This document shows, one piece after another, positions 1-5,316 of a stretch of 5,316 nucleotides of DNA. The stretch covers positions 1 to 5,316 of the forward strand of contig JAADFV010000189.1 in assembly GCA_013152695.1 (NCBI GenBank), in the 5' to 3' direction. The notes beneath the pieces are model-generated. The model did no database searches. It had not been told where the DNA came from and saw nothing but the letters and a program-made list of their open reading frames with translations. How positions within the stretch are numbered: position 1 is the first letter of the stretch; each line of letters starts with the position of its first letter. The translations under genes were made by a program, and so were the position numbers. The DNA is from Chloroflexota bacterium (GTDB lineage: Bacteria > Chloroflexota > Anaerolineae > J102).

Positions 1-22
1 GCTGTCGTCTAAAGCGTTTGCA
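1..22 (-). other. Start of the nuoL downstream spacer
   Basis: Only 22 nt follow the nuoL TAG before the window ends. They hold no ATG in the mRNA sense and no visible hairpin or T-tract. The next gene, by family gene order probably nuoM, is outside the window. Confidence 0.4.
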
Positions 23-1981
23 CTAGCCGAGTAGTAGCATCAAGGCTAATAAGCCGACTACTCCCACAAAGAGGGAGAGGGCATAGAGACCGACAAGGCC
101 GCTTTGCAGCCGGGCTACGCCGCCACCGACCGATACAGTCACCCGACCGACACCGTTAACAATGCCTTCGATGATCGTTTGGTCGGTAAAGCGATAGAAG
201 AAATTGGCAAGGGCACGGAGAGGATTGACGATCACGGCCATGTATAACTCATCCACCCAGTATTTGTGCTCGAGCAGTGGTTGCAAGGGAGCAAAGAGCC
301 GTTGCAGGGCCAGAGACCAGCCGGCTTGTTGTACATAGCGAGCATAGGCCAGATAAATGCCAGCCAACGCCACCAGAGAAGAGCCACCCAGTAGAGCAAG
401 CTCTTGAGAGGGTGGGAGTTCGGGCAAATGCGTGCCGCTAAAGACGAGATGCAAGCTACCTTCGAGGAGGTTGCTTTCTTCCAGGCCGAACAAGCTACCC
501 ACAGCGGCAGGAATTCCTAACAAGCCACCGAACAAGGCGCCGAAAGCCAGTACCCACAAGGGCCAGACCATCGCCCGCGGCTGTTCGTGGGCATGCTCAT
601 ATAGCCGCCGGTTACGCGGCTTGCCATGAAATGCCCGAAATACAGCCCGAAAGCTGTAAAAAGCGGTGAGAAAAGCCGTTCCCAGACCAATAGCATAAAG
701 AATTTTGTTCTGCTGATACGTGAAATACAGAATCTCATCCTTCGACCAGAACCCGGCCAGGAGGGGGAAGCCGGCCAAAGCGGCAGCGCCGATGAGGAAC
801 TGCCAGTAAGTGCTCGGCATCTTTTTCTTGAGCCCGCCCATCAAATCGATGTTCAACTCGCCATGCAAGGCGTGCATGACCGAGCCGGCCGTGAGGAAAA
901 GCAGGGCTTTGAAGAAAGCATGAGTGGTAAGATGAAAGATGCCGGCCGTATACGCGCCCATGCCCACGCCCAAGAACATGTAACCCAATTGGGAGATGGT
1001 GGAGTAAGCAAGGATGCGCTTGAGATCAGTCTGTACGAGGGCAATCGTGGCGGCCATAAGCGCCGTCAGAGCGCCAATCCAGGCGACGACCATCATCGTG
1101 CTGGGCGCCAGTTCGAAAAGAGGATGGGTGCGGGCAATCATGTAGACGCCGGCCGTGACCATGGTGGCAGCATGAATCAAGGCCGAGACGGGTGTGGGGC
1201 CTTCCATGGCGTCGGGTAACCACACAAAGAGGGGTATCTGCGCGGATTTACCGGTGGCAGCCAAAAGCAAGAGCAACGTGATCCCACCCAGGGCAGAAAC
1301 TGCGGCCGGAGAAGCCAGCTCAACGGCACGGAAAACATCAGAAAAGGCCAGGGTGCCTGCATCCTTGCCAAAAAGGAAGAATATCCACATGATGGCCAGG
1401 GCCATACCAAAGTCGCCTACCCGGTTGACAATGAAGGCTTTCTTACCGGCCTCGGCTGCTGAGGGCTTGTGGAACCAGAAGCCGATTAGCAAATACGAGG
1501 CCAGACCCACGCCCTCCCAGCCAACATACAATTGCAAGAAGTTGTTGGCCAGCACCAAGGTCAACATCATCAAGATGAAAAAGTTCATGTAGACAAAAAA
1601 GCGGGCATAGCGACGCTCATCCAGAGGTTTGTGCTCATCATCTAGCTTCATGTACTCGGCTGCGTACATGTGAATGATGAAACCCACGCCTGTGACGACA
1701 AGGGCCATGACCACCGACAGGGGATCGATAAGTAACGCGAGATCGACCCGAAAATCACCGATATGAATCCAACGCCAGAGTGTGAGCTCAAACTGCCCGT
1801 GAGCCTCTGGGGGCAGGGCCTGAACAGACACCGCCATCAATACCGCCATCACAAAGGAAGCCAGTACGGCCAGGTTGGCCACGAGCTTGACAAGGCGCGG
1901 GCCCACAGAACGCCCGAAGAAGGCATTGAAAAGGGCACCCAGCGCAGGAAAGAGCAGGATCAACCAGGAATAGTACAGCAT
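23..1981 (-). CDS. nuoL: NADH-quinone oxidoreductase subunit L (distal antiporter-like proton pump)
   Basis: NuoL/ND5/Nqo12, 652 residues (E. coli 613). It is the most distal proton-pumping subunit and is homologous to Mrp antiporter subunit A. An N-terminal domain (about 73-130, DLALLIDPLSVVMALVVTG) precedes the antiporter core (about 140-430). Residues matching known pump residues are present: E156 in GWEGVGLASYLLIGFW (E. coli E144), D190 in NRVGDFG (D178), K245 in ATGKSAQIPLFVWLPDAM (K229), H270 in PVSALIHAATMVTAG (H254), H350/H354/K358 in FHLTTHAFFKALLFL, and K414/D415 in GFWSKDEIL (K399/D400). The C-terminal extension diagnostic of NuoL over NuoM/NuoN is intact: a helix at about 526-547, the lateral amphipathic helix beginning near HKYWVDELY (572-580), and a final anchor at about 629-651. 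The loop at 112-125 (KLDDEHKPLDERRY) looks several residues longer than in E. coli. The ATG gives a canonical N-terminus. nuoM would be expected next, beyond the left edge. Confidence 0.98.
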   Translation of the reverse strand: MLYYSWLILLFPALGALFNAFFGRSVGPRLVKLVANLAVLASFVMAVLMAVSVQALPPEAHGQFELTLWRWIHIGDFRVDLALLIDPLSVVMALVVTGVGFIIHMYAAEYMKLDDEHKPLDERRYARFFVYMNFFILMMLTLVLANNFLQLYVGWEGVGLASYLLIGFWFHKPSAAEAGKKAFIVNRVGDFGMALAIMWIFFLFGKDAGTLAFSDVFRAVELASPAAVSALGGITLLLLLAATGKSAQIPLFVWLPDAMEGPTPVSALIHAATMVTAGVYMIARTHPLFELAPSTMMVVAWIGALTALMAATIALVQTDLKRILAYSTISQLGYMFLGVGMGAYTAGIFHLTTHAFFKALLFLTAGSVMHALHGELNIDLMGGLKKKMPSTYWQFLIGAAALAGFPLLAGFWSKDEILYFTYQQNKILYAIGLGTAFLTAFYSFRAVFRAFHGKPRNRRLYEHAHEQPRAMVWPLWVLAFGALFGGLLGIPAAVGSLFGLEESNLLEGSLHLVFSGTHLPELPPSQELALLGGSSLVALAGIYLAYARYVQQAGWSLALQRLFAPLQPLLEHKYWVDELYMAVIVNPLRALANFFYRFTDQTIIEGIVNGVGRVTVSVGGGVARLQSGLVGLYALSLFVGVVGLLALMLLLG

Positions 1982-2025
1982 GGGCAGCTCAGAATCGGAG
2001 AGAGCGAAGAAGGGTGGGCTTAGAT
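1982..2025 (-). other. nuoK-nuoL spacer, C-rich, weak or no Shine-Dalgarno
   Basis: This 44-nt gap has 19 C and 6 G in the mRNA sense, with CCCACCC and a CTCTCTCC tract. The only remotely SD-like bases before the nuoL ATG are TGAG, 7 nt upstream. No terminator or promoter is visible. Confidence 0.45.
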
Positions 2026-2328
2026 TCAGCCTTTGAGAAGATTGATTTCATCGACATTGGTGGTGTCTTTGTGCCGGACAATAGCCATGATAATGGCCAG
2101 TCCTACCGCCACTTCTACGGCGGCCACAGCCATGACAATAAAAGCAAAGACCTGTCCGGTCATATTGCCCCATTGGTTGGCGAGTGCTACCAGGGTAAGA
2201 TTGACGCTATTGAGCATCATCTCGATGCACATGAAGATGATGAGAGCATTACGGCGCACTAACACACCGATCGCCCCAATCGTAAAAAGTACTGCAGCCA
2301 GGAGTAAAACAAAGTCAATAGGAATCAT
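2026..2328 (-). CDS. nuoK: NADH-quinone oxidoreductase subunit K (membrane subunit)
   Basis: NuoK/ND4L/Nqo11, 100 residues, exactly the usual length. It has three membrane helices (about 3-23, 29-50, 59-83) and is related to the MrpC antiporter subunit. It carries two buried glutamates on the central hydrophilic axis that are needed for proton translocation in E. coli. Both are present at the same numbering: E36 (within [15 protein letters not shown]) and E72 (within [15 protein letters not shown]). The segment [20 protein letters not shown] (25-44) is the family signature. The C-terminal tail [15 protein letters not shown] is soluble and typical (compare xNVDELNLLKG in homologues). The gene lies 6 nt after nuoJ and 44 nt before nuoL. 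A competing antisense frame over almost the same span is a shadow. Confidence 0.97.
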   Translation of the reverse strand: MIPIDFVLLLAAVLFTIGAIGVLVRRNALIIFMCIEMMLNSVNLTLVALANQWGNMTGQVFAFIVMAVAAVEVAVGLAIIMAIVRHKDTTNVDEINLLKG

Positions 2329-2333
2329 GGCAA

Positions 2334-2343
2334 CCTAGTCCTT
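2334..2343 (-). promoter_or_regulatory. Probable ribosome-binding site of nuoK
   Basis: In the mRNA sense this reads AAGGACTAGG, overlapping the last codons and the TAG stop of nuoJ. AAGGA lies 10 nt and the second AGG 5 nt before the nuoK ATG. It is the only purine-rich Shine-Dalgarno-like site before any complete gene in the window. Its overlap with the nuoJ stop suggests coupled termination and reinitiation. Confidence 0.5.
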
Positions 2344-2847
2344 TTGGAAGGGCGTGTAACGGCGGGCTAAGACAACGCCTCCCAGCATACCTACCAACAA
2401 AAGCAGTGAGGCCAGTTCGAAAGGAACGATGTAATCGGTGTAAAGAGCCATGCCGACTGCTTGCACACTACCCGCATCAGGCGTACCTGCCGGTGTCGTG
2501 CTGAGGGGTATGGCTTGAAGTATCACACCGGCAATCATCGCCAGAAAGGCTACAGCAAATAGGACTGCAGCTACGCGGGCATAGGTGCGTCCTACGTGGC
2601 GAAACGGGCCTATTTCTCCCCCGATGAGCATCACCACGAACAGGAATAGGACAACAATGGCACCGGCATAGACGATGACCTGCACGACTCCCAAGAACTG
2701 GGCATGCAGTAAAAAGTAGATGACGGCAATGCTGACGAAATTTACCAAAAGGAATAGAGCGCTGTACACAGGATTGCGACTGAGTACTACGCCCAGAGCG
2801 CCAGCAAGTGCGATCAGAGCCAGGATAGCAAAGAAAATGACAGTCAT
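2335..2847 (-). CDS. nuoJ: NADH-quinone oxidoreductase subunit J (membrane subunit)
   Basis: NuoJ/ND6/Nqo10, 170 residues (E. coli about 184). It is a membrane subunit of the proton-transfer axis between NuoH and the antiporter-like subunits. Five hydrophobic helices can be placed at about residues 2-22, 28-48, 53-75, 91-113 and 142-162. Helix 3 holds the family's best-conserved segment, FLGVVQVIVYAGAIVVLFLF (51-70), with Y60 and G62 in the region known to form a pi-bulge in complex I structures. The last helix is preceded by the conserved GMALYTDYIVPFELASLLLL stretch (132-151), with E144 just inside the membrane segment. The loop at 116-130 (STTPAGTPDAGSVQA) is low in hydrophobics, as expected for a soluble connection. 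The gene ends in TAG only 6 nt before nuoK, so the two are probably translationally coupled. The start codon lacks a Shine-Dalgarno but gives a canonical N-terminus. Confidence 0.95.
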   Translation of the reverse strand: MTVIFFAILALIALAGALGVVLSRNPVYSALFLLVNFVSIAVIYFLLHAQFLGVVQVIVYAGAIVVLFLFVVMLIGGEIGPFRHVGRTYARVAAVLFAVAFLAMIAGVILQAIPLSTTPAGTPDAGSVQAVGMALYTDYIVPFELASLLLLVGMLGGVVLARRYTPFQKD

Positions 2848-2885
2848 GGCAGATATCGGGAGATGAGATGGAGGGATGAAAGAGC
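2848..2885 (-). other. nuoI-nuoJ spacer, pyrimidine-rich, no Shine-Dalgarno
   Basis: This 38-nt gap is 30/38 pyrimidine in the mRNA sense (17 C, 13 T, 5 A, 3 G) and includes ATCCCTCCA, also seen in the nuoH-nuoI gap. The 28 nt before the nuoJ ATG contain no GGAG- or AGGA-like motif. No hairpin or promoter is evident. Confidence 0.5.
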
Positions 2886-3365
2886 TCAGGCGTCGGGGAG
2901 AATGATGGTGTTAGGCTGAGGAGGGTTGAGTAACGCTTGTTTATCGAGAATTAAATCAAAACGATTGTAATCGGCTAAATCGATGTAATGTCCCAAGACA
3001 ATGGCTTCTGTAGGACAGGCACGCTGGCAATCACCACAAAAAATACAGCGCAATAAATTGATTTCGTAGACTTTGGCATGGCGTTCGCCTGGTGACAGAG
3101 GATGTTCGGGATCGTTTTCTTCAGCTTCAACGTGGATGGCGCCGGTGGGACAGGCCGCCTCACACAAGCAGCAACCGATACAGCGCTCCATGCCATTTTC
3201 ATAGCGGCGCAATTCGTGACGCCCACGAAAACGAGGGTAAACGGCCATGGGCTCATCAGGGTATTCGACTGTCAGCGGCGGCTCGGTAATGAGCGTCTTG
3301 AGCGTTACACCCATCGCGTGGGCGACTTCGCGGGTGCCGTCTACAATATCTTTGAGTCCTGACAT
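2886..3365 (-). CDS. nuoI: NADH-quinone oxidoreductase subunit I (2x[4Fe-4S] ferredoxin-like)
   Basis: NuoI/TYKY/Nqo9, 159 residues, slightly shorter than E. coli NuoI (about 180). It carries clusters N6a and N6b, which pass electrons to N2 in NuoB next to the quinone site. Two complete CxxCxxCxxxCP motifs are visible: C62, C65, C68, C72 (within [17 protein letters not shown]) and C107, C110, C113, C117 (within [17 protein letters not shown]), separated by a 34-residue linker holding [15 protein letters not shown]. An extra cysteine, C66, lies inside the first motif. The N-terminal stretch up to about residue 30 ([21 protein letters not shown]) could be the amphipathic helix that seats the protein on Nuo[17 protein letters not shown] precedes the first cluster, as in the family. 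It is a cytoplasmic, membrane-associated subunit lying between nuoH and nuoJ as usual. No Shine-Dalgarno precedes the ATG. The 3' part is locally AT-rich but the frame is unbroken. Confidence 0.97.
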   Translation of the reverse strand: MSGLKDIVDGTREVAHAMGVTLKTLITEPPLTVEYPDEPMAVYPRFRGRHELRRYENGMERCIGCCLCEAACPTGAIHVEAEENDPEHPLSPGERHAKVYEINLLRCIFCGDCQRACPTEAIVLGHYIDLADYNRFDLILDKQALLNPPQPNTIILPDA

Positions 3366-3406
3366 AGTGTGTTATCCGTAGCGAAAAGGATGGGGTCGTG
3401 GAGGGA
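3366..3406 (-). other. nuoH-nuoI spacer, C-rich, no Shine-Dalgarno
   Basis: This 41-nt gap has 18 C and only 4 G in the mRNA sense. It begins, overlapping the nuoH stop codon, with ATCCCTCCA, which has the same sense as the 16S anti-Shine-Dalgarno core and so cannot pair with it. The bases immediately before the nuoI ATG (GGATAACACACT) have no useful ribosome-binding match. No terminator is visible. Confidence 0.5.
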
Positions 3407-4432
3407 TCAGCCTGCAGCAACGACGATGATAGCAGTGAGGGCCAGGTAAATGAGTGAAAGTGGCGTCAAGAATTTCCAGCAAAAATGCAGGAGCTGATCG
3501 TAGCGAATGCGGGGCATGCTGGCACGCACCCAGATGTAAAGGAATAAGACAGCAATAATCTTGAGTACAAACCAGCCAAAGCCGACTATGGGCCCGAACC
3601 AGGTGCCGGGCCAGGCGAAGGGACCACGCCAGCCGCCGAAAAAGAGCGAGACCATGATGGCGCTGCCCGTGATCATGCCGATATATTCCGACATCATGTA
3701 CACGGCGAATTTGATACCACCATATTCGATCTGGAAGCCGGCGATGAGTTCATTTTCGGTTTCGGGCAGGTCGAAGGGACTGCGATTGCTCTCGGCCAGC
3801 ATGGTAATAAAAAAGACGGGAAAGATGAGCCACAACCAGAGCCACAGCCACCAGGGACGGGGTTGATTGACGATTTCGACCAGATTCAAGGTGCCGGTCT
3901 CTCGTCCGATGTTGCTGGCAAGCACAATGGCCGTAAGTACAATGCCTAAGGGTAGCTCATAGCTAATCATCTGGGAAGCAGTACGCAGAGCACCGAGCAG
4001 AGAATAATTATTTCGGCTGCTCCATCCACCCAAAATGATGCCGTACGTTCCAACGCTGGTGATGGCGACGACGTAGAGCACAGCAATGTTGACATCGGCC
4101 ACGGCCATGCGAATGGTGCGGCCAAACACTTCGATATCGGGGGCAATGGGCACGACCGCAAAGGCGATCAGTGCAGGGATCAGAGAAAGTGCTGGAGCCA
4201 GTAAGTAGATCCACTTGTCCACATGATCGGGAATGACTTCTTCTTTGAAGATCGCCTTGACTGCATCGGCGATGGGCTGTAACAAGCCATAGGGGCCAGC
4301 ACGATTGGGACCCAAACGCACGTGGAACCTACCGAGAAGCTTACGTTCATAATAAGTCAGGTAGGCAAATCCCAGCAGCAATAGTAGGATAACGACAATG
4401 CTTTTGATAAGGGAGAGGATGACAACGCTCAT
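3407..4432 (-). CDS. nuoH: NADH-quinone oxidoreductase subunit H (quinone-site membrane subunit)
   Basis: NuoH/ND1/Nqo8, 341 residues, within the usual bacterial range (E. coli about 325). It sits in the membrane at the foot of the peripheral arm, forms much of the quinone chamber, and links quinone reduction to the proton channels. The N-terminal membrane helix is followed by the family motif YYERKLLGRFHVRLGPNR (residues 27-44) and GLLQPIADAVKAIFKEE (49-65). Residues 136-163 hold a WSSRNNYSLLGALRTASQMISYELP block. The acidic loop AESNRSPFDLPETENELIAG (213-232), continuing to the FQIEYGG segment, lines the quinone/proton junction in known structures. The C-terminal signature WVRASMPRIRYDQLL (301-315) is intact, and about eight hydrophobic segments are present. 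A Trp-Leu alternation at 194-202 is unusual. The ATG gives the canonical N-terminus but has no Shine-Dalgarno sequence. Confidence 0.97.
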   Translation of the reverse strand: MSVVILSLIKSIVVILLLLLGFAYLTYYERKLLGRFHVRLGPNRAGPYGLLQPIADAVKAIFKEEVIPDHVDKWIYLLAPALSLIPALIAFAVVPIAPDIEVFGRTIRMAVADVNIAVLYVVAITSVGTYGIILGGWSSRNNYSLLGALRTASQMISYELPLGIVLTAIVLASNIGRETGTLNLVEIVNQPRPWWLWLWLWLIFPVFFITMLAESNRSPFDLPETENELIAGFQIEYGGIKFAVYMMSEYIGMITGSAIMVSLFFGGWRGPFAWPGTWFGPIVGFGWFVLKIIAVLFLYIWVRASMPRIRYDQLLHFCWKFLTPLSLIYLALTAIIVVAAG

Positions 4433-4473
4433 CGGCAGTATGTTTGGGAGTGGAGTGGCTCGAATTGGGGGCG
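4433..4473 (-). other. nuoG-nuoH spacer, C-rich, no Shine-Dalgarno
   Basis: This 41-nt gap between the nuoG TAA and the nuoH ATG reads, in the mRNA sense, 20 C, 5 G, 10 A and 6 T. It contains C5 and CTCC/CTCCC tracts and no GGAG- or AGGA-like sequence before the nuoH start. No hairpin terminator or clear promoter is visible, which fits read-through within one operon. Confidence 0.5.
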
Positions 4474-5316
4474 TTAGCTCGAAACTTTGCTGATGGCGAC
4501 GGCGGTGCGCTGACCGAATTTATCGAAGAGTTCGCCAACAGGGGCTTGCAGGAAAGAGTAGGGCACAAAGACACTGCCCGCTTGAATGGTATCATCGAGA
4601 TGGACGGGAGCAGTGATAATACCTCCACCCGAACGCATTCGTATCTGCTCTCCTTCTGCCACTTCCAGACGAGCGGCATCATCAGGATGCAGACGCACGG
4701 CATGAATGCCCAGGTCAGCCATCTCGGTCGTAGCAGCGAAGGTAGTCCCTTGGTCCCATAACTGGTTGCCGACGATGAGATGGAAGGGATACTTTCGGTC
4801 GGTAGGATCAAAAGCGGCCTCGTGCTGGCGCAGCGTCCGCTCCACCTGTACCTCATCCCAGGACCACTGGCGTCCTTCTTCACCCAGATTATCCCAGCTC
4901 ATGCCCGTGTATTGAGGCACAGCCTGAGAAATTTCGGCAAATATGGCCTGAATGGTGGGAGTATTCCAGGCAGAGGGAAGTTCGCCCAGATAAGTCTTGA
5001 CCAGGTGCATGAGAATGACCCAATCGGGTACTGATTTACCCACAGGTTTCACTGCCCGTGGGGCTCGTTGTACGCGGCGTTCGGTATTGGTAAATGTCCC
5101 CTCAGATTCGGCGTAGGACGCAGCCGGTAAGACGACATCAGCCCGGATTGCTGTTTCCGTAAGGAAGAGATCTTGTACGACCAAAAAGTCGAGCTGGCTG
5201 ATGGCAGTGGCATCACTGGGCTTCTCGCCCACGGGATCGGCTCCCATAATGAACATCGCCTTGAGATGACCAGAAGCAGCCGCGGCCAACATACCACCGT
5301 AACCCAATCCGGGTTG
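4474..5316 (-). CDS. nuoG: NADH-quinone oxidoreductase subunit G, C-terminal part (5' end outside window)
   Basis: Peripheral-arm subunit of complex I. In the family, the N-terminal part (not visible here) carries the Fe-S clusters that relay electrons from NADH/FMN toward NuoI. The reading frame is open to the window edge, giving 280 visible residues before TAA. The TTG at 5307 is an internal Leu codon, not the start. Visible residues about 1-110 are the end of the molybdopterin-oxidoreductase-like core: an IMGADPVGEKP segment (about 23-33), FLVVQDLFLTET, then the diagnostic PAASYAESEGTFTNTERRVQ motif at residues 64-83 (5068-5127). Residues about 176-275 form a molybdopterin-dinucleotide-binding-type beta domain (FHLIVGNQLWDQGTT, RLHPDDAARLEVAEGEQI, AGSVFVPYSF). 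In complex I this fold is generally regarded as a relic without cofactor. Formate dehydrogenase alpha subunits share these motifs, but nuoH lies only 41 nt downstream, which makes NuoG much the better call. Confidence 0.93.
   Translation of the reverse strand, partial: QPGLGYGGMLAAAASGHLKAMFIMGADPVGEKPSDATAISQLDFLVVQDLFLTETAIRADVVLPAASYAESEGTFTNTERRVQRAPRAVKPVGKSVPDWVILMHLVKTYLGELPSAWNTPTIQAIFAEISQAVPQYTGMSWDNLGEEGRQWSWDEVQVERTLRQHEAAFDPTDRKYPFHLIVGNQLWDQGTTFAATTEMADLGIHAVRLHPDDAARLEVAEGEQIRMRSGGGIITAPVHLDDTIQAGSVFVPYSFLQAPVGELFDKFGQRTAVAISKVSS

Noticed and set aside
626..1219. 197-residue open frame on the plus strand, antisense to nuoL
   Set aside because: It lies wholly within the well-conserved nuoL core, has no recognisable motif, and its composition looks like a mirror of nuoL codons. 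It is a shadow frame.
1194..1592. 132-residue plus-strand frame antisense to nuoL
   Set aside because: It is antisense to the most conserved part of nuoL, has no domain, and no plausible ribosome-binding context was found.
2033..2338. 101-residue plus-strand frame covering nuoK almost exactly
   Set aside because: nuoK on the minus strand has both essential glutamates and a textbook length; the antisense frame is Ser/Thr/Ile-rich by reverse complementation only.
2962..2973. Small inverted repeat CGATT-GT-AATCG inside nuoI
   Set aside because: A 5-bp palindrome within coding, AT-rich sequence is expected by chance and has no second copy or positional logic.
4347..4883. 178-residue minus-strand open frame in another phase across the end of nuoG and the start of nuoH
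   Set aside because: It overlaps two conserved genes on the same strand out of frame, is rich in Ser/Pro/Cys/Arg with no domain, and cannot coexist with nuoG and nuoH coding constraint.
5305..5307. TTG as a possible nuoG start codon
   Set aside because: The frame is open upstream to the window edge and the residues match the interior of NuoG, so this is an internal leucine codon of a truncated gene.
4474..5316. Possible formate dehydrogenase alpha subunit instead of NuoG
   Set aside because: The motifs are shared with that family, but the direct 41-nt junction to nuoH within a contiguous nuoGHIJKL order favours NuoG. The N-terminal Fe-S region that would settle it is outside the window.
1..5316. 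Hidden novel system (defence, mobile element, CRISPR, RNA gene)
   Set aside because: Conserved complex I genes fill nearly every base, the gaps are at most 44 nt, and no repeats, tRNA-like folds or insertion ends were seen.

Overview
This window lies inside a respiratory complex I (NADH:quinone oxidoreductase, NDH-1) operon. All six genes are on the minus strand, so transcription runs from the right end to the left end in the order nuoG (5'-truncated by the window edge), nuoH, nuoI, nuoJ, nuoK, nuoL. This is the usual bacterial gene order. nuoA-F would be expected beyond the right edge and nuoM/nuoN beyond the left edge, but neither is visible.

The source is a bacterium with a proton-pumping, quinone-reducing complex I. 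Base composition is roughly in the low to mid 50s % GC, estimated by eye from sampled stretches. The style of the NuoI and NuoG sequences suggests Chloroflexota (perhaps Ktedonobacteria-like) or a neighbouring deep-branching Gram-positive-type lineage. That placement is an impression from family knowledge and was not tested.

Layout, right to left: 5316-4474 is the C-terminal part of NuoG, comprising the end of the molybdopterin-oxidoreductase-like core and the molybdopterin-dinucleotide-binding-like domain. 4432-3407 is NuoH, the quinone-site membrane subunit. 3365-2886 is NuoI, the two-[4Fe-4S] subunit that hands electrons to the quinone site. 2847-2335 is NuoJ and 2328-2026 is NuoK, both small membrane subunits. 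1981-23 is NuoL, the distal antiporter-like pump with its lateral helix. Together they cover part of the peripheral arm (NuoG, NuoI), the quinone/proton junction (NuoH), the linking membrane helices (NuoJ, NuoK) and the distal pump (NuoL). The key charged residues and all eight cluster-ligating cysteines of NuoI are present, so every complete gene looks functional.

There is no gene-free stretch above 45 bases, and I see no RNA gene, mobile element, CRISPR array, terminator or convincing promoter. I found no novel system here. The most noteworthy signal is in the spacers. Four of the five intergenic gaps (38-44 nt) are C-rich and G-poor in the mRNA sense and carry no Shine-Dalgarno sequence. 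The nuoJ-nuoK gap is only 6 nt and has a purine-rich SD-like stretch.
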